From Paralvinella palmiformis (Eukaryota > Annelida > Polychaeta > Terebellida > Alvinellidae), in assembly GCA_025642065.1 (NCBI GenBank), contig JAODUP010000476.1, forward strand, positions 72,501 through 136,500: a DNA stretch of 64,000 nucleotides, written 5' to 3'. The notes under the pieces were generated by a model that saw only the letters and a program-made list of their open reading frames with translations, was not told where the DNA came from and searched no databases. Below, one piece after another: positions 13,270 to 25,700 of the stretch (position 1 is its first letter; each line of letters begins with the position of its first letter). Both the position numbers and the translations under genes were made by a program.

Positions 13270-13969
13270 GGATAATATATAGAGAAATACCTAACAACAT
13301 CAACAACAACAACAATAATAATAATAACAAACAAACACGTTCTCAATATAATTTTCTTCCCATATACTGAACCGTTTTATTATTGATATGTTTTAATTGC
13401 ATTTATCTGTTAGCAGTGTGGAATAAGGTACTGGCACAGAGAATCTTGAATCGTGAATTCAAACTCTCGACGATGATTCATCGGGGTACAACCCCTAGAG
13501 TGGCGACTTTTCATGCTAAAACATGTCTAAATCTAATGCATCACCAGTCCCCTAGTCTTCTATATTCGTTTCTTCGAAGAGCTCATTCATGGCAGACGAT
13601 ATTTTCAAATGGTTTCAAAACTGAAGAAAAAAAACATGGCAACTAGATCTAATTGGATAAAAAAAAGTCCTAAACGTTTAACTGCCACTCATTTATAAAA
13701 TCATCTACCTATCTCCGGAATATGATATTGGAAACTTGAAAAATAGCGTCGAGTCTCTAGACTTTATAAAAATATATCCGGATTTTCATTACAAAGCCTC
13801 GCTTTGACAAAGCCCAGTTGATTAGTGTTTTAACATTGTCTACAATGTGTGCTGCATTTGTTGCATTTTCTTAGTCATTAATTCAGCTGGTAGCCAGTTC
13901 TATGCAATTATAATATTTTGTTTTGATTTCCATCTGAAAAAGTGCGGTATTGTAATTGTAATATGGTTG
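13270..13969. other. Non-coding stretch with a repeat shared with 24.7 kb
   Basis: Sequence at about 13428-13490 (actggcacagagaatcttga and onward to gattcatc) resembles 24700-24755 (actggggcagagaatcatga, then aattcatc), so both are copies of an unnamed dispersed repeat. No gene recognised. Confidence 0.45.
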
Positions 13970-14270
13970 TGTGTGTGTGTGTGTGCGCGCGCGCGTGTGT
14001 GTGCGTGGATGTACGCGTGCACACAACCTCGTTGTGAGCATGATCTCAGTTCGCCAATGAATAACACCGGTATATATGTACACGTATACATACATACATA
14101 CATATATACATACATACGTACATACATACATTCGGCAATGCCAATGAACAACATACATACATACATACATACACACGTACATACATTGTTCTATGAATAG
14201 TATACAAAATACATACATATATAATACATACATCAGATACATGGACACAAATACATGCGTTACCTTTTCC
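13970..14270. repeat. (GT)n(GC)n block and degenerate (CATA)n array
   Basis: GT alternating into GC at 13970-14000 with further alternating purine-pyrimidine to 14027, then imperfect CATA tetranucleotides at 14087-14270 interrupted by unique 15-30 bp pieces. Long Tyr/Val/Cys-rich open frames here are repeat translations. Confidence 0.9.
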
Positions 14271-14755
14271 CCCCACGGCATTTTATCAGAACTATCAAAC
14301 AACAAAGTTATATTCACATCTCAGCTATTCCAGTCTCAGTCTCACAGTTAAAGCGGACCTTCTAGTGCGTTCCATGCCGCAACGCGACCTCCGACCTTCA
14401 CACCTCTGACTGACCTAAATAAAGCGCGCCAAAGGCAGGTCTGGAAGCGATTATCAAAGTGCCGTAATATGTGAAGGTGACAGATTTCTTGTGACACTTT
14501 TTAAGCCCGGATTTCCTTTGTTCTTTCAGCATTCGGAGAATAACCCGTCGGTGGCCATCTGGATTATAGAAGCGTCTAACTCTTTGTTGCCCCGGCTAAA
14601 CGCTTGATTTATGAGACAGATCCGGAACCGAAGGACATTTTGCATCCAGGCCGCCGCCGCACCGCATCGCACCGCACCGTCGTCCCGGATACCCCATCCC
14701 ACCTGTACCCCCGATGTCTCCGACAAGACATCGGCTAACCGAATCCTGCGCCAAA

Positions 14756-14832
14756 TGTATACAGATGTCAACATGACGGATAAGCGACCTCTGACCCCTG
14801 ACCTCATCGGTCCCGACGAAGACGACTATAAG
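14756..14832 (+). CDS. Possible exon ending at a splice donor (weak)
   Basis: An open frame from an ATG at 14756 (a second ATG at 14774 has the better context, caacATGa) reads through an acidic stretch ending DLIGPDEDDYK. It then meets an aag|gtaggc donor-like site after 14832. No acceptor-bounded partner exon and no homology were recognised. The same bases contain the triple DR1 motif, so a regulatory reading is at least as likely. Confidence 0.15.
14785..14804 (-). promoter_or_regulatory. Triple DR1 nuclear-receptor half-site array
   Basis: On the minus strand the sequence is aggtcaggggtcagaggtcg: three AGGTCA-like half sites, each spaced by exactly one base. Two of them form a near-perfect DR1 (AGGTCA g GGGTCA), the element bound by RXR, HNF4 and COUP-TF type receptors. 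Further TGACCT-like half sites lie at 14387-14436. Binding is inferred from the motif only. Confidence 0.45.
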
Positions 14833-15645
14833 GTAGGCAGCTGTGCGTCGTCATGCTCCGAACTGCGATCCGGAAGACGTCTAAAAACCGCGATTTAGCA
14901 ATTAATTTGACATAAGCACTTCAATCGTTGCACTTTATGGACAGCTGACTTCGGATTTTGCTTCGCGGCGAAATTGTTAGTTTTGTTTTTCAGCTAACCG
15001 GAAACAAACCGCGGGAGATTGCTAATAGTTTTGACATGCTGTTGTTGCGTTGGTGGTGGTGGTGGCGGGTTGTCATGTCAGATTATCAGCTGATTTGTTT
15101 CCCGTCAAGAACGATGCTATATCTAGATTATAATAAGTTTATATGGCTATTGAACGGCGATTGGGCCCCGCCCCGTGCGCTGTAACAGTGCCCCCCCCCC
15201 GCGAGAGACAGAGATAGTTAATGCAAAATGAAGATCGTTGGTCGGGCTTAATGTAACCGAGATACTGTGATAGGCACACACACACACACACACACATGTC
15301 TGTCTACACACACACATACATAGCGACATAGAGAGAGAGAGACACACAACAGAGAGAGAGACGACAGGGAAGACACACACACAAATTACAGTTTTTGTCT
15401 GCCTAATAACGGTTTATTTTCGATATTGTTTGTTCGATGTCCAGTGAGAAGAACTTGTCTCGGGAATCAGTTCTTTGAGGGTCAGGAAACACTTCTGTAT
15501 ATAGTCGTTGGTGTTGTGTGTGTGAAAGGGAGAGAACCCCCCCCCCCCTTCACCTTCACACAAGGTCATATCAGACCAACATGTATTTTAATTAGTCTAG
15601 CCAGAAGTTAATAAGGTAATATTACTTAAGTGACCATTTGTGCTT

Positions 15646-15677
<32 letters not shown>

Positions 15678-17358
15678 CACGCACATAGAGAGAGGGGGGG
15701 GGATTGATGAGGTTTCATAGTCTCCCCAATGAATCGTACAGATGTTGTAATTACAATTATCTGTATCTTCCAAGGTTTATTGACATACTGATAAAACAAA
15801 CTATATAATGATAAATGTGACATAAAATAAAAACTGTGATAACGCATTCTCAATATTATAACTCAGTATCCTCCAACATATATATGATGTTACAATACCA
15901 ATAGCTAATATTATAATATTACTTTATTATTATTATTATTATTATTATAGTGGATAATTAATTAGCTGATATGGGTAATTGATGGCTAGTTCGTGTCGTC
16001 CCTATCAGCCAAGATGTGTGTGTGTGTGTGTTATGGTTGTGTTGAACCTTGCCGGAGTACTTACAGTCGTTTTGTGATTCCTCTCAGCAACTGGCCAGAA
16101 TGATAAACACACAATGGCCAGAGAAGGAGAGAGACAGACACAGAGAGAGAGAGAGAGAGAGCACGCGTATGTGCAGAATTGTCGTGACGGATATAAATGT
16201 GACACCACGGCTGTTATACGATCGACTCCTCCACCCTCTGGTGGCCATTCTAAGTATCCGACGTATATCCCCCTGTGGCAGGACAGGGTGACCAAAACGT
16301 GACGGGGACGCTGCATTAATCGATGTCTCTCGCCTCCTCTCCTATGGACGTTTGTTTGTTTGTTTGTTTGCTTGCTTGTTTGTTTGCTCGTTCGAGTGCA
16401 CGAATGCATGCAATCGTAGAAACTCAATGGCATAGGATGGACAGGCTGCGGCTTTAAGGCGGCTCTTCCTAAAGTGGCCGTTGAATTCACCGCATGACAA
16501 AGATCTGGATTCGGTTATATTATACCACTTCGTCGGGGAGGGACAGAACGTGAACAGGATGATACCTTATCAAACGCTACAGGTAAGCAAATCTCTCTCT
16601 CTCTCTTTCTCTCTAGTGTGCGTATGTGTGTGTCTGGGTTCTTCAATTATCAAGTGGTATAAACTGCCCCAGTTTCTGGTCCGCTTTATAATATGATACA
16701 ACTGCACAACACCGACGGATCTTTGCGGGTAAAATTATGCAACAATCCCCTTTCTAAATACCTGTGTATCGCCGAGCTTTGTTTCCCTTTTTTTGTATTT
16801 TATAATTTAGGCCTGTTAGAGCAAGCGACTGTTGGCATGAGCCGTCTTGTTCTATTAAACGAAATGAATTATATTTTTGTTTTGCCGTGTCAGCGTGTAG
16901 GTATATCTAGTGCTCCGTACATTATGTACGCTGTACAGCGAAATGGCCGCCAAACTCCGCTGATGGCCGCATTATCATAGTCTGATCGTCTGAGTCGGTT
17001 TATACAGAGTCTACTGTAAACAGGGTCAACTCTGGATTAACTGAGCTCCGAATAAGCGGAATTTCAATAAACCGGTCGACCAGAATGTTAGCTAAAGATC
17101 ACCTGAAATATTTGAGAACTATCGATAATTCAGATTATCAATAAACCGGCTCATGACTCCTACCTGGAGCATGTCGGTTATTCAAGAGTTGGCTCTTATG
17201 TTTAATTAAATTGCGGTTTGCCTTGGTCTCACTGTACAGGTTTTGATGTTGCCTAGATTTGCTTCACAGTGCTTCTAGTAGATAAACTGTCTCGAGTAAT
17301 GACGGCTTTAAGTCTGACCGTACAAGGTTTGCTGTAAGTATTTCGGCTCTAGCGAAAA
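14833..17358. other. Non-coding with several microsatellites
   Basis: Contains (TGG)n near 15050-15063, poly-C at about 15191-15200 and 15538-15548, (CA)n at 15274-15297, GA-rich sequence at 15330-15361, (TA)n at 15649-15676, (TTA)n at about 15924-15949, (GT)n at 16016-16030, (GA)n at 16141-16161, a TTTG/CTTG-rich run at 16350-16392 and (TC)n at 16592-16616. The minus-strand frame 16005-16490 spans these repeats and is not a gene. Confidence 0.6.
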
Positions 17359-17536
17359 GATGATGATTGGCGTTTTACGGCCACTTTTGTGTACATGATA
17401 GGCTAAATGGGCCGAGCGACCTCCAAAGGTTATGATGCGAAGTCAAAGATGAAACAATCTTCAGATATGCCCACAACGAGCTTCGAACTCGGGTGCTGGT
17501 GATTCAACGCGCTACCAGTTAGACCACGGAGGTGCC
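17359..17536 (-). mobile_element. tRNA-derived SINE (family A), copy 3
   Basis: Minus-strand copy with an A-box-like tggtctaactggtagcgcg, a B-box (gagttcgaagctc) at 17478-17490, the body with cggcccatttagcctatcat, and the terminal agtggccgtaaaacgcc followed by a (CAT)n tail at the 17359 side. It is nearly full length, comparable with the copy at 10105. Confidence 0.85.
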
Positions 17537-18571
17537 AAGTGTCCATGTTTTTTGGCTTTATACATCTCAGTTGTGGTCCAGGTCTCACGATACAGTTCTT
17601 TCTGTAATAGACCAGCATCTAACAAGGATGCTGTGGATTTACCCGTTTGACGATTTGCGTTGATGGCGCACGGTCTCCAACAACCCTGTTTTAGGTCTCA
17701 TCGAACGGTGTTCGCTGTAGAGGATCTATTCTAGACGATGTACCTATTGCTGTGTACACCATCAGCACTTCACCAACTAAAGTACAACCGTCTCTATTGT
17801 GTTGCTCGCACTTAGTAGCTAAGTCATTGTACAGCCAGAATACAGAACGGCCACCGTTCCTGCTGAAATATAATATCATTTATCCTTAAAAATAAATTAA
17901 CATGCCGTGTGCTGTTTTTAATTAGAAAACAATTCAACTTTAGTCTCAGTACCTGATGCGGAGCCCTTTTTTCTCTTCGGGAGCATGTTATTTCTGAACA
18001 AAAATATTACATGTACTATTTTGCGACACTATTAATGATCAGCTTGATTTAACCTTTACTCGGTAGGTGGCTGAAGAATAAAAACAGTTCCTGATCTATA
18101 AACGGCATCCGAACTCTGCTCCCGCCACTCTAATCAGTATCACTTTATAGTCGTGAATCATCATCATCATCATCATCATCACCACTATCATTACTATCTT
18201 TATCTTGTGCACACCTGTCATTCAGCATCTGAATGATAGATAACTACTTAAAGGGGTTCCAGATCATCAACTAGCAGCATTGCTCATAAGAAAATCAGCA
18301 TTCCTACCAGACATCATCACCCCACTTCTACTGAAATACTACTATAAACACCATCGTCCATCATAAAGACAGAACAGAAGACTATACCAGGTGGCTGTGC
18401 CCAATAGGCGACAGCCAGCTAGGGTCTCTACCCAAATTTCAACAAGGACAACAAGCCTTGGTTAATCTGAAAAATGTCTTTGTTCTGTATTTGATTATTT
18501 AATTAGCCGTCGAAACAAGACTAAATCGGTACCATCATTATCATTTGATACAGATCTCCAAATTTCTTTTT
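17537..18571. other. Non-coding stretch, no gene seen
   Basis: Unique sequence with a (CAT)n run near 18158-18181. The short open frames carry no recognisable domain. Confidence 0.5.
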
Positions 18572-18671
18572 AATAATAATAATAATAATACTAATAACAA
18601 CAACAGTAGTAATATTATTATTATCATCATCATCAATAGGCCTAACATTACTACTACTACTGCTATACTAT

Positions 18672-18707
<36 letters not shown>

Positions 18708-18708
18708 A
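18572..18708. repeat. Trinucleotide-rich tract (AAT, CAT, ACT)
   Basis: Successive trinucleotide blocks: TAA at 18572-18602, ATT/ATC in the middle and (ACT)n at about 18647-18706. It ends at the mariner-like terminus. Confidence 0.88.
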
Positions 18709-18892
18709 GGGTGTTCCAAAAGTCTCTATACATAAGTTAAATCAATACTTCTTAAAAATGACGGTTGGACTAACAATATCCTGAATTGGTCGCCGTGGTC
18801 TCATGGCGCGGTCTCCAAGATCCCAAGATCTTAGCCCAACTGATTTTTATCTTTGGTATTGACACTTGAAGGGCGTACTGTACCACACTGAC
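18709..18892 (+). pseudogene. Mariner-type DNA transposon fossil (transposase C-terminal piece)
   Basis: A terminal-repeat-like cagggtgttccaaaagtctc starts at 18709 after a TA dinucleotide, the usual Tc1/mariner target. About 95 bases later, the frame starting at 18806 reads RSPRSQDLSPTDFYLW, then a stop, then HLKGVLY. This matches the signature around the last catalytic Asp of mariner-family transposases (PRSPDLxPxDFxLWxxLK). The in-frame stop and the missing first two-thirds of the gene show a dead, internally deleted copy. The second terminal repeat was not found. Confidence 0.65.
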
Positions 18893-19125
18893 AGCCGTTG
18901 GTTGGGGTGTCAGGATGACACACAAATGAGGCTACAGCAACTTTGCCTGAGGTGAGAGCCATGGGTTTCGATTTGACACACATATTGATATCAAGTGGAG
19001 AACTAGGGTGTCAAGATGAGCACCCAATGGTTTCAGTTGGAGAATATAGGGGTTTCAGCAGGATAACCATAGGTTTTAACCAGATAACCCCGGGTTTCCA
19101 AATAACACCGTGGGGTGTCATCCCT
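18893..19125. repeat. Degenerate minisatellite, unit about 20-28 bp
   Basis: Variants of a unit like gagaactagggtgtcaagatgag recur, with related pieces ggggtttcagcaggataac, taggttttaaccagataac and cgggtttccaaataacac. The divergence is high, so this is an old array. A related gagaacc-based array lies at 19815-19915. Confidence 0.5.
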
Positions 19126-20167
19126 GTGGTGTATCCAGGAAATATTTGCTCTGTAATTTTTGCACAGGTTTTGCGTTGTAGGTATCAGCAATGTCTCCAA
19201 CTGAAATTAGTCACTGTTGCTGTCCACCCGACTTGCCTGGAAATACTGGCATCTGAAAAAACTAAACAATGACAACTTTATGATAGACATTGTTTATATC
19301 ATGTTGAGGTCTTTTTACAGTGAGTACTATTAATATACTAGTATATTCCCAGGAAATGCAAAATTAAAAGCATAATAAGTGGCAAACAAGCATTTGAAGG
19401 CACTTATAAGACACTATGTGGTACATATACTGATGTTGACTCTGCCACGATGTTAACATCGTTGGACAACAAAATTCACCATCAACAAATTACCCCTGTC
19501 TACACGGATGATTGGGTGGATCCGTTCCCCTGGTTTCTCATCAGCTGGCTCCGTCACGAAACTCGACAATTGCTCGCGTAGTTGTACTGGTAGACCGAGG
19601 AGAGCAACAATCTGGGCTGCATCTACAATTAGCGTTGTATACAGATCATATGGGGCGTAAATAATACACGTGAAATAGCGCACAAAAAGGGAATATATAT
19701 ATCTGTAAGCTACGAGAACATTATCTATAGATACTTATCTTTTCATTTGCGGACTCTTTATCCATGATCCTACCATTGAAAAGAAAAATAGATGCGAAAA
19801 ACAGGACCATAAAACGCAAGTGAGTCAAGGTGAGAACCTGGACCATCCAGAGTGAGAACTCCCGTCTCCGACTGAGAACCTTGGCTTTCTAGCAGCTGGA
19901 GAACCCAAAAGTTCTCAGTTTGAAACGCAAATGGCTGTCAGTGCAAGAAATGACACGAAATATGAATCGCCGAAAGAAACGCATTCTAAATGCAATTTCT
20001 CTCATAACACCCGATATATTACCGTGAGATCGGCCATGAATGTCGGAGTCATTTTCGTATATGTGTTTTTAAAGTAATGGCAATCAGGATATTTTGTACC
20101 ATCCTGTACTACTGCTGCTGTTGATACTACTACTACAACTATAACCACTATTACCTATGGTAGAGAC
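19126..20167. other. Non-coding with a second gagaacc minisatellite
   Basis: At 19815-19915, words gagaacctgg, gagaactccc, gagaaccttgg and gagaacccaa recur every 20-26 bp. The minus-strand open frame 19453-19683 has protein-like composition but no domain I recognise and no clear splice sites, so it is not called. Confidence 0.45.
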
Positions 20168-20310
20168 ATTCTTATGAGCCAATTGGTAGAGCGGCTGGCC
20201 ACAGACATCCAACACTCGGGTTCAGCTCCCGGCCTGGGTATCTCTGAAGGGCGTTTCATCTTTCGCTTCACCGGGGTTACCCACCTCGTGCACTAAGGTT
20301 GTCACCAAAC
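20168..20310 (+). mobile_element. Degraded SINE (family A)
   Basis: Plus-strand head with an A-box-like gccaattggtagagcgg, a B-box-like cgggttcagctccc near 20217, then ctgaagggcgtttcatcttt and cacctcgtgcac. The block order matches family A, but the terminal agtggccgtaaaac block is missing or unrecognisable. Confidence 0.6.
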
Positions 20311-21763
20311 AGCGACGCTTCCCATATGATCGCCATAAATAGTAATACTTTTTAGTATAATTGCAATGTTTTGTCGGTGTTTGCATTCATCTATATTTTG
20401 TTAACAAAATTATTTCTCCCTGGTCACATTTATGTTAAAATTGCGAAGTGACATTTAATATAACAACGTGAACGTTATCGTATTGTGGTTCTGGCCGCAC
20501 TGGGGGGAGGAGGTATAATGGGAGGGGAGCAGTTTGACGGAGGCGATGAGGGGCCGCTGTGTGTGTATTTACCGCTTTTTATCCAACAAATAAACACATT
20601 TGAGTGAGTTGTCCAACTGACTGCTGCCGGATGCTCCCTGCGTACTGCCTCTGATTGATGGACTCGCTGTCCGACCGGGATCATTCCATCAGCGGCACAC
20701 CTCGCCGAATTAATCAAGTCTCCCACCATACATACACCCATCCACCAAACCCACCGATCCGACCCGGAATATTCGGCATTATTCCGTATGCGAGCTGTAT
20801 CTCTTCCGTCCGGAAGACGTACAGACATTATGATGTCATCCTCGTGCCATTTCTCACCTTCCTATTGTCTGAGATTGGTTTTCTTTATTCACCTGTTCTC
20901 CGGCGTTGGAGAGTGATTGATTATGCAGACGTAACTGTACCGTTTAATGAGCGCGGGCGTCCATTGCAGATCGCGTCTGCGCCTAATTTCGGGATAGTCC
21001 TCTGTTTATTTTGAGTTAAAAGATTATTCGTGCCCAGTCAGGAGCATGATATCGAGATGGGGGGGGGGGGGTAAAAAGAAGGGGAGTAGCTGGTAGGAGG
21101 CCGGAGAGGGTATTTCTATAATTCACTCCGTCTAGACTTGGCCGTATATCGGGGGGGGGGGGGGGGGGGATATATTTCTCGGTGGCGGAGTATTTTATGC
21201 TTCGACTTTGATCCGGCGAAGTACAACTGAACCTTATTGCTGAAGTTGCTCGGCCGAGGCCCGCGTTTTAATGATAACCGCGGGTTGTTTTTTTATTTAT
21301 TGCCCAGATCTCGGTTACTGGATCCAGACTGGCTTCACGCTGTCCTGACCTTTATGATATACGGTTTCATATCCTTGTTGGAGCCTAACGATTGCCCCGT
21401 GTTTTCATTTCGACGTATCGCGCCATTTTTTTTTCCTTTCTTTTATCCCACTTTTGTTTCCCTTCCGAGGAATAGACGATTTTAAGAAGCGGCCAGGAAT
21501 ATACTAACATAAAACTGGATCGTGACTTTTAGTGCCTTAATAAAGTAGTTCTTTTCGCGTTTTTAACCTGGAACTGGAAACGATAAAAGCAGTAGTTATT
21601 ATTATTATTGTTGTTGTTTTTAGGTATAAAACATATTTGATAGTTTAGTTGTTGACGTTGGACAGGTGGATGATCTTATACACGACTGTTAGACAATCGT
21701 AAAAGGACGGATAGCGCCCGAGATAAAAAGGAATAAATTCAGCTTTATCTGTATGCTTTGATC
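20311..21763. other. Non-coding stretch with two long poly-G runs
   Basis: Poly-G at about 21060-21071 and 21150-21169, both G-quadruplex-prone. Plus-strand frames at 20655-21014 and 21237-21485 have no recognisable domain. Confidence 0.5.
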
Positions 21764-21990
21764 GCGCGCTCGTACGCGTGCGTGCGTGCGTACGTGCGTG
21801 CGTGCGTGTGGGATCATCTTTGGGAAAGCGCTCTGGATAACCCAGCCACTGCGAGGACGCACACTCAGACACACACGCATCACGCACGCGCACAACAGCG
21901 TCTCAACACAAACGCGGGAGAGCCGAGCCTCTCTGACAAATGCGCGCGTGTGTGTGCGTGTGTGTGCCCATTGTGCGCACTCACACACGC
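21764..21990. repeat. Alternating GC/GT and GC/CA tract (Z-DNA, cruciform-prone)
   Basis: A tgcg-rich block at 21764-21810, an acgc/caca block at 21857-21897, then a tgtgcg block at 21941-21968 and a cgcaca block to 21992. Alternating purine-pyrimidine favours Z-DNA, and the GT-type and CA-type blocks are mutually complementary, so long hairpins are possible. Cys/Arg/His-rich frames here are repeat artefacts. Confidence 0.85.
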
Positions 21991-23335
21991 GCATTATTTA
22001 TTATATATTACAGATTTCATTTTCTATCATCCCTGACACCATAACCATACACCTGTCGTCATTTTACCTCCGACTGTTTTAACGATGACATTTCCAGATT
22101 AACAATTAATCAATTATGCCTTATATCTGTTTAATGTCACCGCTCAGTCGCCCTTTCCGTCGGCCTACAAACATCCAGATTAGACCTTCTACAAAATGAG
22201 GATAATAGATTAAGTGTCTGGCCAATCAACTGGCAATTTAGTTTTAGCCATTAAATCCTATCCCGAACCAGTCCACATCCGGTATTCGCCCGTCAGCTCC
22301 CGAAAATATTACTGTTGCCTCGAGCTCTATTTTTGGCCTTTAATCCGGAAAGGTGATAGCCTAATTTTGATAAGTTAATTTAAATTGAACAAAATTGAAA
22401 ATTCATCGCTGAGCCGTAGATTGGGGCTTTTCGGGGATGGGAGGGGGTGGCTGGGTGGTAGGCGTTACGAGAAATTTAAAACCGAACAACGCAGTTAATT
22501 TTCACGAATCGATGGATTGATTGAAAGGAAGTACGAGCTTCAGCGGGGGTATCTGCCTAATCGGCGTGCTTCCACATTTACCTTGATTTGTTGTCTTCGC
22601 GGTGATTCTTCTCTGCGATCCTGAACAGACGTTTTTCCGAACGTCCTATTAGCATCTGTCTTCGGTTATCTGGCCGTGCTTCGCGCACTAAATAAAATGT
22701 ACCTTCAATTTCGGCGCGAATTATTCACACTCCGGTGCCGGCCTCGCTGTTTTTTCCCCGGTATGGCAACGCACACATACGTATGTATGTGTGCGGTGTT
22801 AAGTTCTACCCCGCGGACAAACCGCAATGGCCCAGTAATCATTATTAATGGCGCGGAATTTGTCACCAGCTCTATTGGGTTCGGGGTCGCTTGTGGTCCT
22901 CGGCTATTCCGTTTTTATCGCTGGTTCTTCGCTTTCGGCGTCTATGTAATAGATCGACTCCGATAAGAAAGCTGGGCCGTTTTAATTTAATTTTCGGCTC
23001 AGCCCGCGTGTTTCCCCCATTCGTTCATTATTCGGTGAATTATGGGTGTCTCTGTACGACGATGGCTGAACGCTGTGCCGTACCTACTATTTACCACGTC
23101 GTTCGCGAGACGTCATTATCATCATGCGAAGTCGTGGGAGAGAGCGGCGAAGAACTTTTCGGTGACGATCTTTGTGGATGGTGAACGTTTCGCGGTTTTG
23201 TTCTGTGCGTGTTCAAACGGTTTAAAGGATGCCATGGATCGTGGGAGATTAATAACTGTAGAGTTTCATTCGCAATCTAGGTAAGTATTACGTCTAGCAC
23301 TAGTAGACTCTTCATGACCGGTCTGTTAAACCAAT
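21991..23335. other. Unique sequence, partly CpG-rich, no gene recognised
   Basis: The 22.6-23.28 kb part has frequent CG dinucleotides and no repeats. Overlapping plus-strand frames at 22676-23284 run toward a tag|gtaagta donor-like site at 23279-23286. That would fit an exon end, but the translations show no domain I know. Confidence 0.35.
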
Positions 23336-23480
23336 GACTGACTGACTGACTGACCGGTAGATACCGTGAATGAGGGAATGAGTGAGTGAGTGAGTGAGTG
23401 TGTCAAATCCAGTCAATACTAGTTTATATATTCTTCGTGGTGCTGTGAATTACTGTTATGGTAGCGTGTGTTCTGAATTT

Positions 23481-23520
<40 letters not shown>

Positions 23521-23638
23521 TTGTTATTGGGCCAACCTGCATAAATTTGCAATTACAGTATTCAACCCATAAGAAACTAGGTTAGTTAATAATATTTGTG
23601 CTGAACTTGTCTGTGATTTTACACCATGAGAGTTTTCA

Positions 23639-23669
<31 letters not shown>
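23336..23669. repeat. Cluster of GACT, GAGT, TA and CA microsatellites
   Basis: (GACT)n at 23336-23353, (GAGT)n at 23376-23401, (TA)n at 23485-23517 and (CA)n at 23641-23669, separated by unique sequence. Confidence 0.92.
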
Positions 23670-23671
<2 letters not shown>

Positions 23672-24384
23672 ATCAGAACGGGTTATTTCTCAATGAAGTC
23701 AATCAGGTACACTATTATCTTCCATTATTAATGATTTGACAGTTATTTATCCTATTTCTAATATTTTGCCTGTTACTACTATAGTACTTTCACTGTTATT
23801 GCTGTTACTGCTGCAGCTGCTGTTCCTATTGCTGTTGCTGCTGTTGCAGCTGAAGTTGCTAATGTTGCTGCTGCCACTAATGCTGTTACTGCTGTTGTTA
23901 CAATACGGATTTTTGTTGCTGTAATTGACATGAAGTGATTTATTATTTACTTAATAATGTTGACGCAAGAGTGACAGTTCAAGAGAAAGAGAGAAATCCA
24001 GACATGCCACTCACTCACTCACTCACTCACTCACTCTGGTGAATAGAAATGACTAAAACGGTGTGGATAAACATCACATTAAATATTTCTCATTACCATT
24101 GAGAAATGATCCCAGAATGATTTAGCTGGCAATTAGCAGCCTTGTCATCTGGATCAAACATGAGTACAACACTGTCCCAAGAAGTGGTTCTGGAACATTA
24201 AGTATAAACATTCCTGGATATAATAAGTTTGGTGCATGAAGTAGGAGTCCCGTCAGGATCAGATCAACACTCTGTGCGTGTGTGTGTGTGTGTGTGTGTG
24301 AAATGGTGCTGCTGATAAACATTAGGAGAGTGTTAACATACAAATAGTAGCTTAATGAGGGCATCAAATGGGTGAACCTGTTTT
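23670..24384. other. Non-coding with GCT-rich and short tandem tracts
   Basis: Imperfect (CTG/TTG)n at 23790-23910 gives a poly-Leu frame and is not a gene. (CACT)n lies at 24009-24036 and (GT)n at about 24277-24300. Confidence 0.65.
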
Positions 24385-24564
24385 CTCTCTCTCTCTCTCT
24401 CTCTCTATGTGTGTGTGTGTGTCTGTGTGTCTCTCTCTCTCTCTCTCTCTCTCTCTATGTGTGTGTGTGTGTCTGTGTGTCTCTCTCTCTCTCTCTCTAT
24501 GTGTGTGTGTGTGTCTGTGTGTTCTCTCTCTCTCTCTCTCTCTATGTGTGTGTGTGTGTGTGTG

Positions 24565-24596
<32 letters not shown>

Positions 24597-24617
24597 ATCT
24601 ATCTATCTATCTATCTA

Positions 24618-24649
<32 letters not shown>

Positions 24650-24690
24650 TGTGTCTCCCTCACTCCCCCCCCTCTCTCTCTCTGTGTGTG
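24385..24690. repeat. Higher-order (CT)n-(GT)n array
   Basis: The composite unit, a CT run followed by atgtgtgtgtgtgtgtctgt, repeats about four times with varying CT length, then passes into TCTA and GT blocks. Conservation of the at junction and the internal tctg across units shows the composite unit was duplicated as a whole. Confidence 0.9.
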
Positions 24691-25554
24691 TGTGTGAAAG
24701 CACTGGGGCAGAGAATCATGAATCATGACTACAACTTTGGGTAATTCATCAGGTACTTCATTCAGATAAGTGACTCAGGAGCGAGAGAGGGAGAGAGGGG
24801 GAGAGGGGGAGGTGATGAAAGGCACCGCCATGTGGATCTTACAACTACTGAACACTTTCTCAGTGAACTAAATCTAAAACCTTTACTACAACAACTACTA
24901 CTACTACTACTACTACCACCACTACTAATCTCTCTCTCTCTCTCTCTAGCTGTCTGTCACTGTGTACTCCGAGTTGTCAGATAAACCAACTACTGAGTGT
25001 TCTAAGTTGTTCTGATCTGATTCTTTCTCGGGATCAGCGCCAGTCAACGCACACACACACACACACACACACACGTCAGCTGGTGCGTGTTAGTATGTGG
25101 CCAGGGTAAGGTTATCACAGGAGCTGAGCTATTAGTCATAAGTTCTGATAGCCTGACGACAGCATTTCTTTGAATCAGGAATGTTGTTGTCATTGCTGTT
25201 TGAGTGTTATTTATGGGAGGGGGGGGGGCGGGTGTACTGGAGGGGGTGGACCTGATCCTGAAGGTATATAAAATTATCCTGGAATTATGATTTGATAACG
25301 AAATGGTGACAATGATATTCTTCTACTAGCTGACAAAGTTGGTGTCAGTTATGTTTATTTAAACAAATTATTTGTTCTCTTCAGTGCAGCATCTTTATTA
25401 TATTGTCTCTTCCATCTGTTTCTGGTTTTCTGATGTGCTGAGTGTCACAAGGCGTTCAGATATATGCATAAAACCATTTGTCATACACAGGTTATGGTGT
25501 CTCCCCTCACGCACTAATTAACTCTGAAATAGTTCATATTGAGGGTTTCAGTAT
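24691..25554. other. Non-coding with GA, CTA, TC and CA tracts
   Basis: A repeat shared with 13.43 kb at 24700-24755, GA/GGGA-rich sequence at 24784-24812, (CTA)n at 24895-24916, (TC)n at 24930-24948, (CA)n at 25049-25074 and a poly-G run near 25219-25228. No gene seen. Confidence 0.6.
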
Positions 25555-25700
25555 ACAGGGTGGCTCATAAGTTGATTTTCCAGTTAGAAATTGAATAAAG
25601 TTTTAAAATATTATGCGACTGTATGTTAAAAAGACACCAAATGCTTCATGCTGTCAAGGATGCTTTATTAAATATAGTTAATATTTGCTTTATTAAATAA
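25555..25700 (+). mobile_element. Possible mariner-like terminal fragment
   Basis: After a TA dinucleotide, cagggtggctcataagttga resembles a Tc1/mariner terminal repeat and shares cagggtg with the fossil at 18709. No transposase piece is visible downstream, so this may be a solo end or a non-autonomous element. Confidence 0.35.
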